From the NCBI GenBank assembly GCA_963608705.1, contig CAVDHB010000050.1, positions 1-64,000 on the forward strand: DNA of 64,000 bases. Direction: 5' to 3'. Positions 1-8,266 of the stretch are shown piece after piece. Position numbers and translations under genes: made by a program. Each line of letters opens with the position of its first letter. The stretch's first letter is position 1. This stretch comes from CAVDHB01 sp963608705 (GTDB taxonomy: Bacteria > Bacteroidota > Bacteroidia > Bacteroidales > Bacteroidaceae). The notes beneath the pieces are model-generated. The model was given only the letters and a program-made list of their open reading frames with translations, was not told where the DNA came from and did no database searches.

Positions 1-8
1 TGGTCGTT

Positions 9-92
9 TTTTTACGGTGAATAATAAAATTTCTGCGGTGAGTTACGAAATTTCTGCGGTGAGTAATTTATTTTCTACGGTGAGTTACAAGA
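9..92. repeat. Four tandem copies of a 21-bp repeat
   Basis: Four units in exact 21-bp register start at 9, 30, 51 and 72. The shared core is TTTCTGCGGTGAGTTA, with TACGGTGA in place of TGCGGTGA in the first and last copies. The register is lost after 92. One plus-strand frame stays open from base 2 to the stop near 178-180, so the repeat could encode a 7-residue unit (ISAVSYE-like), but no start codon or known domain is visible. Multiple short repeats near a terminus also occur at the ends of IS21-family elements, and the window opens with TG. Which explanation is right cannot be decided here. Confidence 0.75.
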
Positions 93-211
93 GCTTATGC
101 ACCGTGCGGGAGACTGGTTTAGTCGTTATATTGCAATGTGCAAACCAGGAGAGTGGTATGTTTGCGGATAATCATGAATAAAAATATATGGATTAGCTTT
201 ACATCCTAAAT

Positions 212-245
212 AAAAGGCGTGACTCATACAAGTCACGCCCTTTTT
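212..245. terminator. Bidirectional hairpin terminator
   Basis: GGCGTGACT (216-224) pairs with AGTCACGCC (231-239) around a 6-nt loop. A-runs and T-runs flank both sides. It lies 18 bp past the stop of the monooxygenase gene and should end the mutL operon on the minus strand. Confidence 0.8.
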
Positions 246-262
246 GCTTTTAAAGAAACAAG

Positions 263-553
263 TTACTTGTTCTGCGGTTTTTCCATTACCTCGATAGACA
301 ATTTGGCCACTTTTTTGATAGCACGCATCGCTTTCAAGAAATGCTCAGAACGGGAGTGTGCTGTCAAAGATGCTTCATCAGCCCAAGTCTCGCAAAACAT
401 GAACACATCTTCACGAGTCTCGCTGGCGAAGAAATCATAAGACACACAGCCTTTGTCATTGGCGATGGTTTCTTTCACGAGTTCTTTTGCAGCATCTACC
501 ACTTCTGCACGATGAGCCGCTTCCACTTGTACAAAACAATTTACACGAATCAT
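263..553 (-). CDS. Putative quinol/antibiotic-biosynthesis-type monooxygenase (ABM domain)
   Basis: A 96-residue cytoplasmic protein filled by one ABM ferredoxin-like fold, as in the YgiN-type quinol monooxygenases. Visible family features are the N-terminal strand IRVNCFVQV, a central SYDFFASE segment and the FCETWADEASLTAHSRSEHF segment before the last helix. Such proteins are usually dimeric, cofactor-free oxygenases; the substrate cannot be read from sequence. The gene begins 11 bp after mutL stops, so it is probably the last gene of that operon, followed directly by a hairpin terminator. The link to mismatch repair is positional only. Confidence 0.8.
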   Translation of the reverse strand: MIRVNCFVQVEAAHRAEVVDAAKELVKETIANDKGCVSYDFFASETREDVFMFCETWADEASLTAHSRSEHFLKAMRAIKKVAKLSIEVMEKPQNK

Positions 554-564
554 AATTATAGTAT

Positions 565-2439
565 TTAATTAAACAATTTAGTAATGTCTTCCTGAGGAAT
601 GATGGAGAGTATCAACTTCCCATCAGGGGTATAATTAGGCGTTGGACGGGTGAACAGCTCATCCACTAATTTGTCCATTTCCTCGTTCGTCATTCTCTTT
701 TCCGAAGGAATCGCCGCCGCTTTCGCCAACGACAAAGCTATCACTTCCTGCACTTCACTTTTAATATCTTTACCTTTTTCCTTGGCGGAGTCCAAGATTG
801 AGCGCAACAACTCACCTGCCTTGCATTGTTCCAAGCCAGCGGGTACACCGTTCACAGCATAACTGCCTCCGCCAAGGCTGGACAAATCAAAACCTATGTC
901 GGTCAACGTCTCCATTATATCCTCCAGCAACACGCTTTCCGACGCAGGCAAATCGATACGGTCTGGAAAAAGCAAGCGTTGGGAAGCATGGGTATGCTGG
1001 GCAAAACGTGCGATATAGTCATCGTAAAGGATACGAATGTGCGCCCTCCGCTGGTCAATAAGCATCAAGCCGCTTTTCACCGTAGTGACGATGTAACGGT
1101 CTTTGTACTGATAATGCAAGGCTGCTGAAGACCGCACAGACTCGTTTTTTCCCTCAAACAGAGGAAAGTCTTCTTCTGACTGCGCAATTCCCCCGTCAAT
1201 GGTCATGTCTCCTTCATACAAATTCTCCCAACCATCCGCAGACTGATTTCTAAGACGAGATGGCAGCTCTTCCTCCTGTCGCTCTTTGCTGCGATGAGAA
1301 GACGAAGAAGGAAGATAAGAAGGAGCGGAACCCGAATCAAAAGGATTGTAGGAAGAGTCAAACTGCACAGTCGGAGCTTCTCCTGCTTCCGGATTATAGG
1401 CCGGAATATCAGGTTTGCCCTCCGTATCAAAGTCCAATGTGGGCATTACGTTGAATTTTCCCAACGTCTCTTTGACCGTGGCAGCGAGAATCTGATAAAT
1501 CATCTGCTCATTGTCGAACTTTATTTCCGTCTTAGTAGGATGGATGTTCACATCTATGGTAGAAGGATCCACCGTCATATAAATGAAATAAGAGATTTTC
1601 TCATTCTCAGGAATCAGCCGCTCATAGGCATCCATCACCGCATGATTGAAATAAGGATGCTTCATATAGCGGTTGTTCACGAAGAAATATTGTCTTGCCC
1701 CTTTCTTTCTGGCCGCTTCCGGCTTCACCACATATCCCGCAATGGAAACCAAAGAGGTGTCCACCTCCACGGGGAGAAGCTGCTCATTCATTTTCTTGCC
1801 GAATATCTCCATGATACGCCGTTTCAGCGGCACAGCGGGCAAGTTGTACATCAACGTGTCCTCACTGTAGAAACGGAAAGAGATTTCAGGATGTACCAAC
1901 ACCACACGCTCAAACTCCTGCAAGATATTACTCAGCTCCGTCTGATTGGACTTGAGGAACTTCCTGCGTGCCGGAATATTGAAAAACAAATTACGAACCA
2001 AGAAATTACTTCCCACAGGAGTAGACACCGCTTCTTGGGATAGCACCTTGCTCCCTTCCAAGGAAATAAGCGTACCCACTTCCTCCTCTTTCCGGCGAGT
2101 GCGCAACTCTACCTGAGCCACTGCGGCAATGCTCGCCAACGCTTCCCCACGGAAACCCATGGTATGAAGTTTGAAAAGATCCTGCGCTTCCTTTATCTTG
2201 GATGTGGAATGGCGTTCAAACGCTAACCGGGCATCCGTTTCTGACATGCCCACACCGTTGTCAATCACACGTATGGACGTTTTACCCGCCTCCACGACCC
2301 ATACATCCACAGAGGTCGCTCCGGCATCCACCGCATTCTCCATCAATTCCTTAATGACAGAAGAAGGACGTTGTACCACTTCTCCCGCCGCAATTTGATT
2401 TGCCACTGAATCTGGCAGCAGATGAATCACGTCTTGCAT
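565..2439 (-). CDS. mutL: DNA mismatch repair protein MutL (endonuclease motifs absent)
   Basis: 624 residues. MutL couples MutS mismatch recognition to strand excision. The N-terminal GHKL ATPase is intact: ELMENAVDA (motif I), DNGVGM (motif II) and GFRGEALASI (motif III), followed by the transducer domain to about residue 330. A low-complexity Ser/Pro/Glu linker (about 345-440) leads to the C-terminal dimerisation domain. There the metal-binding motif DQHA(X)2E(X)4E is replaced by DQRRAHIRILYDDY (462-475), and the usual CPHGRP motif near the C-terminus is replaced by TPNYTPDGK. The protein therefore probably lacks nicking activity. It starts 28 bp after the OstA-like gene and continues that operon. 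Confidence 0.96.
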   Translation of the reverse strand: MQDVIHLLPDSVANQIAAGEVVQRPSSVIKELMENAVDAGATSVDVWVVEAGKTSIRVIDNGVGMSETDARLAFERHSTSKIKEAQDLFKLHTMGFRGEALASIAAVAQVELRTRRKEEEVGTLISLEGSKVLSQEAVSTPVGSNFLVRNLFFNIPARRKFLKSNQTELSNILQEFERVVLVHPEISFRFYSEDTLMYNLPAVPLKRRIMEIFGKKMNEQLLPVEVDTSLVSIAGYVVKPEAARKKGARQYFFVNNRYMKHPYFNHAVMDAYERLIPENEKISYFIYMTVDPSTIDVNIHPTKTEIKFDNEQMIYQILAATVKETLGKFNVMPTLDFDTEGKPDIPAYNPEAGEAPTVQFDSSYNPFDSGSAPSYLPSSSSHRSKERQEEELPSRLRNQSADGWENLYEGDMTIDGGIAQSEEDFPLFEGKNESVRSSAALHYQYKDRYIVTTVKSGLMLIDQRRAHIRILYDDYIARFAQHTHASQRLLFPDRIDLPASESVLLEDIMETLTDIGFDLSSLGGGSYAVNGVPAGLEQCKAGELLRSILDSAKEKGKDIKSEVQEVIALSLAKAAAIPSEKRMTNEEMDKLVDELFTRPTPNYTPDGKLILSIIPQEDITKLFN

Positions 2440-2467
2440 GATAATATCTCCTTTCTTTTGGTAAAGC

Positions 2468-4213
2468 TTATTTTTGTCCTGTTTGATGTTTCTCTTCTTT
2501 CATGTCCTTGGCATCCTCCGCCTCCATCTGTGAGGGTGAAGGAGAAAACATCTTATCAAGATTCTGCACAGGTGCGGAACGTTTTACCTGAGGCTTCAAC
2601 TCTGTCCCGGCTTTCTTTGCCCGCCATTCAAAGACATCATATTTATCTTTGGGACGCATATAGTCGAACCATGCAAAAGCGGGAAGCCTCAACTTGTCAG
2701 GCGGAATAAGCCCCATGGGATACCATGTGCCCGTAACTTGCGGACTTGCCACAATCTTCTGCATCTGGCCATCTTTCATGTACATGTTCAACAATGAACA
2801 CTCCATGTAATTCAACGCCATGAGCGTGCTGTCCTTATCTAAAGGGAAATAGATTGTGCGTACATTTCCTTCTGCCTGCACATGTCTTGCCTTCCCATTT
2901 TCAAAGAAAGCCTTCATCTCTTTACTGGAACATTGGTTGTAATGCACAGAGTCCATTTGCTCTATCGAAACAGCCTGTCCTATGATATGCGCCCAATTAA
3001 TCGTACTGTCTTTCATGAACACATCCATCCGCTCCCCGACCAACTGCCGGTTGGACTGCCATACCACGGGGTTGTGAAAGAGAGACAAACAGGAGTCCTT
3101 GGTAATATACACCATGGAATCACTCACGGCCTGTACGTCTGAACGAAACATACGAGCCTTGTGATAAGCGTGAATACGCCGATACATAGAATCAGTTTGC
3201 TGATTAAATGTGTACAATGTCAAGGTATCGGCATGAAGAAACAGTGTGTCCTTACCGCTTTGGGAATAGTCTTTCACCAATGCTCGCTTGGTGCCAAAAG
3301 CATATCCCTTCCTGTCATTATAATAACAATAATCAGCCAATAGCATGTGTTTGTTCTTCGTATCCTTGTAAATAGCGTTACCGTATCCTCTTCCGATACC
3401 ACGTTTCTTGTCATAATAAAGACTGTCTCCAGTCAGACGCTTTCCATCCTTGTTCTCCACCGTAGAACGGGAAAACAAGCTGGCCTTGTCTGTACGTGTG
3501 TTGTAATAGCCAAGTGAGGTGTAAATAGTCGCATCCTTACTGGTGATTTTAGACCATCCGATGATATGTGCCAACGCCGTGCGAGTGTTGTAATGCAAAG
3601 AGTCTGTATGCAACTTGAACTTTGGGTTGCGCAACCATACCTTGTCGTTGAATACCGCCTCACGGGTGGAAGGACTGTATTGTCCCCACTCCGACACCAA
3701 CACATTCTGCTGGTCATAGAGCCGTCCGCCTTTAAAGAAATACCCCATGTCATATACACGGTCGTAGTTCAAACTATCCGTCAACAAACGTGAACGACGA
3801 TGTACAAGCACCACATTTCCTCTGGCCTGTGCTAACATCTGCTCCCCATCATAAAACAACCGGTTGCTTCGCAAAGACAGGGTATCGCCCTGCCTCATAC
3901 GCACATGTCCAAAAGCCCGGAAGGAATTGGAAACGGGATAAAAATAAGCGCTGTCGCAATAAAGGAAAGCACCCGCATGACGAAAGGCTACATTTCCATT
4001 GACGATTTGCACCCCTGGCATACGGTATTCATCATACCGCAAACGGTCAGAATGCAACAAATACACAAGGGAATCCCTGCCAGCCCCACGAGGCGGACGG
4101 TGATGTTTGCGAGGTTTCGCACCTGCCGCGATACACATAATAAAGAGGCACAGTATGCCGAGAAACAGCAAGCCATGCCTATTTATAAACTCTTTCACAC
4201 GTAGATTTCTCAT
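2468..4213 (-). CDS. OstA-like (LptA/LptD N-domain) envelope protein
   Basis: 581 residues. An N-terminal hydrophobic segment (about residues 13-32) acts as signal or anchor. It is followed by a basic KPRKHHRPPR stretch and then repeated OstA/LptA-type beta-jellyroll segments, recognised by patterns such as VNGNVAFRHAGAFLYCDSA and ARGNVVLVHRRSRLLTDSL. These domains bind lipopolysaccharide in the periplasm. The protein lacks the large C-terminal barrel of LptD, so a periplasmic transport role is more likely than being the outer-membrane translocon itself. Its start overlaps the stop of the SurA-like gene by 4 bp (ATGA), which implies translational coupling. Exact role in lipid A transport is inferred. 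Confidence 0.85.
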   Translation of the reverse strand: MRNLRVKEFINRHGLLFLGILCLFIMCIAAGAKPRKHHRPPRGAGRDSLVYLLHSDRLRYDEYRMPGVQIVNGNVAFRHAGAFLYCDSAYFYPVSNSFRAFGHVRMRQGDTLSLRSNRLFYDGEQMLAQARGNVVLVHRRSRLLTDSLNYDRVYDMGYFFKGGRLYDQQNVLVSEWGQYSPSTREAVFNDKVWLRNPKFKLHTDSLHYNTRTALAHIIGWSKITSKDATIYTSLGYYNTRTDKASLFSRSTVENKDGKRLTGDSLYYDKKRGIGRGYGNAIYKDTKNKHMLLADYCYYNDRKGYAFGTKRALVKDYSQSGKDTLFLHADTLTLYTFNQQTDSMYRRIHAYHKARMFRSDVQAVSDSMVYITKDSCLSLFHNPVVWQSNRQLVGERMDVFMKDSTINWAHIIGQAVSIEQMDSVHYNQCSSKEMKAFFENGKARHVQAEGNVRTIYFPLDKDSTLMALNYMECSLLNMYMKDGQMQKIVASPQVTGTWYPMGLIPPDKLRLPAFAWFDYMRPKDKYDVFEWRAKKAGTELKPQVKRSAPVQNLDKMFSPSPSQMEAEDAKDMKEEKHQTGQK

Positions 4214-5595
4214 TTAATCCAACCGTCGTATTTAAAGTGACAACCCTTGTATTTATCGTCTACGTAAATATAGGTGTTCTTTATCTTGTCCTTAATCCAT
4301 TGCTGGATTTTCTCGTCTTTCAAGTGCTGCAAGACTACATTTTTCATCACTTGAAAATCTTCTGAAATATTCGCCCGGTGTCCTTCTATCTTATCCGCAA
4401 GTTTCACAATGACACACACTTGCTGTCCACCTTTATTTATCATCGGGAAAGCATGTGAAATCTCACCCACCTTCAAAGTATCCACCACCTTAGCTATTTC
4501 CGCCGGTAATTCCTGCATCTCAAAAAGCACATTGTCCTTTGGAGTGCCCGTATTGGGATCGACTGTCAGGTTCGGCAATATTCCATGGTTGTTTCTACTG
4601 CTTTTGTCCGTAGACAGATAGGATGCCGCTTCGTCAAAGCTGAACTTGTTCTTACGAATATCTGTGGCCACTGAGTCCAGCTTGTTCACACAAGCCGTCA
4701 AATCCGCATCCGCTACTTTAGGTTTCAGCAAGATATGGCGGACATTCACCTTGTCTCCACGCTTGTCTATCAACTGGATAATATGATAACCGTACTCAGA
4801 TTTCACTATCTTCGACACTTTCTTGGGATCCGTAAGGTTGAAAGCCACGTTGGCAAAGGCAGGATCCAACATACTTCTTCCCATATATCCTAACTCACCA
4901 CCTTTCATAGCAGAGCCTTCGTCCTCGGAGTACAAACGAGCCAAAGAAGAGAAAGAAGTTTCCCCTTTCGCCACTCGGTCTGAGAAATCCAGCAATTCAT
5001 TCTTTATACGGTCAATCTCCGTCTGTGGAATACGTGGCTGCATCTCTACAATCTGCACCTTTACCTGTGTCGGTACAAAAGGAAGACTGTCCTGCTTCAC
5101 GTTCAAGAAATAACGGCGCACCTCCGCAGGTGTCACTTTTATCTTCTCCGTAATCTTGTCTTGCATGGAGTTAATCAGCATTTGGTCACGCACATTGTCC
5201 CGCAAATCCGCACGAATCTGGGAAGCGGTCTTGTTCATCATGCTCTCTAAACGCTGAATGGAACCCGCCTGTTCCACAAAATAATTAAATCTTGCCTCTG
5301 CCTGCTTCAACACATTCCCTTCATCGGCACTCAAACTGTCAATAGAAGCCTGATGAAGGTACAATTTATTCACCGCCAATTGCTCTGGAATAATACAATC
5401 AGGGTCTCCATCCCATGAATGCCCGGAAGCCTGCGCTTCGGCTTTCATGCTCTCGATGTCTGAGCGAAGTATCGCCTCGTCACCTACGACCCATTCCACT
5501 TGGTCAATCACGTTTTTCTGTGCGTACAAAGTATTTGTGCAGCAAGCCAACAGGCAAAGGCACAACCATATACGTATCTTTTTCAAGTGCTTCAT
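4210..5595 (-). CDS. surA: SurA-like periplasmic chaperone/peptidyl-prolyl isomerase
   Basis: 461 residues with a signal peptide ending near LYAQ (about residue 25). A SurA N-terminal helical region (about 30-165) is followed by two consecutive parvulin (PpiC) domains at about 172-275 and 278-380; the first carries GGELGYMGR and SEYGYHIIQLIDKR, typical parvulin strands. SurA escorts unfolded beta-barrel proteins through the periplasm. It is 9 bp downstream of a second PpiC-type gene and overlaps the OstA-like gene, so three envelope-assembly genes are transcribed together ahead of mutL. Confidence 0.92.
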   Translation of the reverse strand: MKHLKKIRIWLCLCLLACCTNTLYAQKNVIDQVEWVVGDEAILRSDIESMKAEAQASGHSWDGDPDCIIPEQLAVNKLYLHQASIDSLSADEGNVLKQAEARFNYFVEQAGSIQRLESMMNKTASQIRADLRDNVRDQMLINSMQDKITEKIKVTPAEVRRYFLNVKQDSLPFVPTQVKVQIVEMQPRIPQTEIDRIKNELLDFSDRVAKGETSFSSLARLYSEDEGSAMKGGELGYMGRSMLDPAFANVAFNLTDPKKVSKIVKSEYGYHIIQLIDKRGDKVNVRHILLKPKVADADLTACVNKLDSVATDIRKNKFSFDEAASYLSTDKSSRNNHGILPNLTVDPNTGTPKDNVLFEMQELPAEIAKVVDTLKVGEISHAFPMINKGGQQVCVIVKLADKIEGHRANISEDFQVMKNVVLQHLKDEKIQQWIKDKIKNTYIYVDDKYKGCHFKYDGWIK

Positions 5596-5604
5596 TACGT
5601 TGTT

Positions 5605-6573
5605 TTATTTCGTTGTTTCTATTTTTCTTATCACTTTCTCATTGAACAGGACAGGATAGTCAGCTTCTAAATCCGCTTTTCCATCTCTTTCTTCATAAAG
5701 ACTTGAAAGCATTCCGTCTTTATATTGCTGTAGCTTATAGACAAGCATCGGGTACGTCTGCAAAATCTGGTTCTCCGATAAGAGCTTTCCATGATTTATC
5801 CATTTCACAAAAGTACCATTCGCCTCCAGCTCTTTCAACAGGAACGGTTTGACTTGCTCGAACGAAGGAAAAGGATACACACCTTCAGATTTCAAGACAT
5901 AATAACCTCGTACAGAAAGGAAAGGTGTGCTTATCTCACCTTGCTTTAAATTCAAAGCCACTTTCTCCACATCTGGCCATGTCATTGCAGGAAGGATTAA
6001 CGGCCATGTCCCATCTTCCCCCGCAAGGGAATCTTGCGAATACCTTTTAGCCAACGCTGTAAAATCACCTCCCTTACGTAACTGAGCATAGATGGAATCA
6101 ATACAAGCACGCTCTTTCTGTACCATTGCCGGGGTCGCACTTTGAGGCAGATAACGCAAAATCACCTTTACTTTCACGATGGAATCACTCCCAGCCAAGC
6201 GATGAGACAAGTCGTAGATTTCTTTCGCCACCTTCTCTCTATCCGAAGAGGTTAAAAGACAAGGGCGCAACAACTCTTCCTTTTTCAAACGCAACGCATT
6301 ACGAAAGGCGGGAACAGTATCCAATTTTCTGTCTAAGGCCGCCAATGCCTTCTGCTTCATTCGAGCATAAAGAGCCACAAATGACGCAACCTTTTTTCTA
6401 CTATCCGTCTCAGTGCTGGAGAAATGCAGATAATTATATCTCAATTCACCTATTTCCACTGGCCGTCCCCCTACACGCATAGCCACGGAATCCTTTTCCG
6501 CCGCTTCTACATGAGGACTCATCAATACCAACGCACCAAGAAGGAACAAGTGTTCCTTTATCTTTAATTTCAC
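5605..6573 (-). CDS. Periplasmic PpiC-type peptidyl-prolyl cis-trans isomerase
   Basis: 322 residues with a signal peptide (cleavage probably after HVEA, residue 24). One parvulin domain lies at about 130-235 (GGDFTALAKRYSQDSLAGEDG and LKQGEISTPFLSVRGYYVLK). The flanking alpha-helical regions resemble the SurA core, so this is probably a divergent single-domain paralog of the next gene. It is first in the five-gene operon running to the monooxygenase. A -7 box (TATCTTTG) lies 23 bp upstream of the ATG. Confidence 0.88.
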   Translation of the reverse strand: MKLKIKEHLFLLGALVLMSPHVEAAEKDSVAMRVGGRPVEIGELRYNYLHFSSTETDSRKKVASFVALYARMKQKALAALDRKLDTVPAFRNALRLKKEELLRPCLLTSSDREKVAKEIYDLSHRLAGSDSIVKVKVILRYLPQSATPAMVQKERACIDSIYAQLRKGGDFTALAKRYSQDSLAGEDGTWPLILPAMTWPDVEKVALNLKQGEISTPFLSVRGYYVLKSEGVYPFPSFEQVKPFLLKELEANGTFVKWINHGKLLSENQILQTYPMLVYKLQQYKDGMLSSLYEERDGKADLEADYPVLFNEKVIRKIETTK

Positions 6574-6596
6574 TATAATCCTGTCTTATTTACCCG

Positions 6597-6604
6597 CAAA
6601 GATA
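6597..6604 (-). promoter_or_regulatory. -7 promoter box of the ppi-surA-ostA-mutL operon
   Basis: Reverse complement reads TATCTTTG, a perfect TAnnTTTG box. The region about 19 nt upstream of it falls in the T-run of the guaB terminator, so terminator and promoter are packed together. Confidence 0.7.
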
Positions 6605-6617
6605 ACCATTTTTTCAA

Positions 6618-6653
6618 TGAAAAAAGAGGTTATTCCTTTCAGAACAACCTCTT
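6618..6653 (-). terminator. guaB terminator
   Basis: On the minus strand AAGAGGTT and AACCTCTT form the stem (6646-6653 with 6624-6631), followed by a run of six T. It starts about 50 bp after the guaB stop. Confidence 0.85.
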
Positions 6654-6705
6654 ATACGTTATTTTTAACTCTTTTTCCGCCCCTTAATGCGGAAAGAAAG
6701 AGAAA

Positions 6706-8184
6706 CTATCTTGGACTGCTGTAATTAGGAGCTTCACTTGTAATAGTGATGTCATGTGGATGACTTTCCAACTCACCAGCGGCAGTGATGCGTGTAAACT
6801 TGGCTTCATGCAACGCCTCAATATCCTTGGCACCACAATATCCCATACCAGAACGAAGTCCACCCACCAACTGGTAGATAACCTCCTGTACAGTTCCCTT
6901 GTAAGGTACCCGTCCACTGATTCCCTCCGGCACGAGTTTCTTCACGTCGCTTGTACCTGCCTGGAAATAACGATCTTTAGAGCCATTTTCCATAGCTTCC
7001 AACGATCCCATACCACGGTAAGTCTTATATTTACGACCGTTGAGAATAATGGTATCACCCGGAGACTCTTCAGTTCCAGCCACCAGAGAACCAACCATTA
7101 CACAATAACCTCCAGCCGCCAAAGCCTTCACCACATCGCCGGAATAACGAAGTCCACCGTCTGCAATCAACGGCACACCCGTACCTTTCAACGCACAAGC
7201 CACATCATACACAGCGGACAACTGTGGCACACCGACACCTGCGATAATACGAGTGGTACAGATAGAACCAGGACCGATTCCCACTTTCACACCATCAGCT
7301 CCGGCATCGGCCAGACATTTAGCCGCTTCACCTGTAGCCACATTTCCACATACAATATCAATATTCGGGAAGGCTTTCTTTGCTTCTTTTAATTTGTCTA
7401 TCACAAATTTGGAATGGCCATGGGCTGTGTCAATTACGATAGCATCCGCACCAGCTTTCACCAAAGCCTCCATACGCTCGAAGGTATCTTTCGTGACACC
7501 TACACCAGCCGCCACACGCAGACGTCCTTTCGAATCTTTACAAGCCAAAGGCTTATCCTTCGCTTTTTCTATGTCTTTATAGGTAATCAAACCTATCAAA
7601 TGATTTTCCTTGTCCACCACCGGAAGTTTCTCAATCTTGCGTTCCTGCAAGATATGAGCCGCTGCGGACAAATCTGTCTGCTGATGTGTCACCACCAAGT
7701 TTTCCTTGGTCATCACATCATCAATCACTTTATCCATATTGAACTCGAAGCGCAAGTCGCGGTTGGTCACAATACCCACCAAATGCTGTTCGTCGTCCAC
7801 CACCGGTATACCGCCAATATGGTATTCAGCCATCATTCTCAAGGCATCTCCCACAGTCAAGCCTTTATGAATAGTCACAGGATCATAAATCATCCCGTTC
7901 TCCGCACGTTTCACAATAGCCACTTGACGAGCTTGTTCCTCAATAGCCATATTCTTATGAATCACTCCGATACCACCTTCTCTGGCTATAGCGATAGCCA
8001 TAGGAGCTTCGGTCACAGTGTCCATTGCCGCTGTAACAAACGGAATATTCAAATCAATATTTCTTGAAAACTTTGTGGAGAGCTCCACCATTTTGGGAAG
8101 GACTTCCGAATATGCCGGGATTAACAGCACATCGTCGTAAGTCAATCCATCCATAACGACTTTATCTGCAATAAAAGATGACAT
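6706..8184 (-). CDS. guaB: Inosine-5'-monophosphate dehydrogenase
   Basis: 492 residues. Catalyses NAD-dependent oxidation of IMP to XMP, the committed step of GMP synthesis. The (beta/alpha)8 barrel is interrupted by two CBS domains (about residues 95-205). The catalytic cysteine lies in GIGPGSICTTR, and the mobile flap with RYFQAGTSD follows. I chose the start at 8184 (MSSFIADKVVMDGL, the usual IMPDH N-terminus): a -7 promoter box sits at 8205-8212, so the ATG at 8223 would lie upstream of transcription start. It is flanked by its own promoter and terminator and so is likely a separate transcription unit. Confidence 0.97.
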   Translation of the reverse strand: MSSFIADKVVMDGLTYDDVLLIPAYSEVLPKMVELSTKFSRNIDLNIPFVTAAMDTVTEAPMAIAIAREGGIGVIHKNMAIEEQARQVAIVKRAENGMIYDPVTIHKGLTVGDALRMMAEYHIGGIPVVDDEQHLVGIVTNRDLRFEFNMDKVIDDVMTKENLVVTHQQTDLSAAAHILQERKIEKLPVVDKENHLIGLITYKDIEKAKDKPLACKDSKGRLRVAAGVGVTKDTFERMEALVKAGADAIVIDTAHGHSKFVIDKLKEAKKAFPNIDIVCGNVATGEAAKCLADAGADGVKVGIGPGSICTTRIIAGVGVPQLSAVYDVACALKGTGVPLIADGGLRYSGDVVKALAAGGYCVMVGSLVAGTEESPGDTIILNGRKYKTYRGMGSLEAMENGSKDRYFQAGTSDVKKLVPEGISGRVPYKGTVQEVIYQLVGGLRSGMGYCGAKDIEALHEAKFTRITAAGELESHPHDITITSEAPNYSSPR

Positions 8185-8204
8185 AAGCTGTGAATTTATT
8201 GCGT

Positions 8205-8237
8205 GCAAATATACACTTTTCATGCAACCTGCACAAA
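8205..8237 (-). promoter_or_regulatory. guaB promoter
   Basis: Minus strand carries TTTG (8234-8237), 21 nt of spacer, then TATATTTG (8205-8212), matching the Bacteroidetes sigma-ABfr -33/-7 pattern. It lies 20 bp upstream of the chosen guaB ATG and decides that start. Confidence 0.7.
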
Positions 8238-8266
8238 TTATTCAACATTATTTATAATAGGGGTTT

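Noticed and set aside
1294..2043. 249-codon open frame opposite mutL
   Set aside because: Antisense shadow of a well-supported gene.
8185..8223. Upstream start of guaB
   Set aside because: A promoter -7 box lies inside this stretch and the extra residues are not part of IMPDH.
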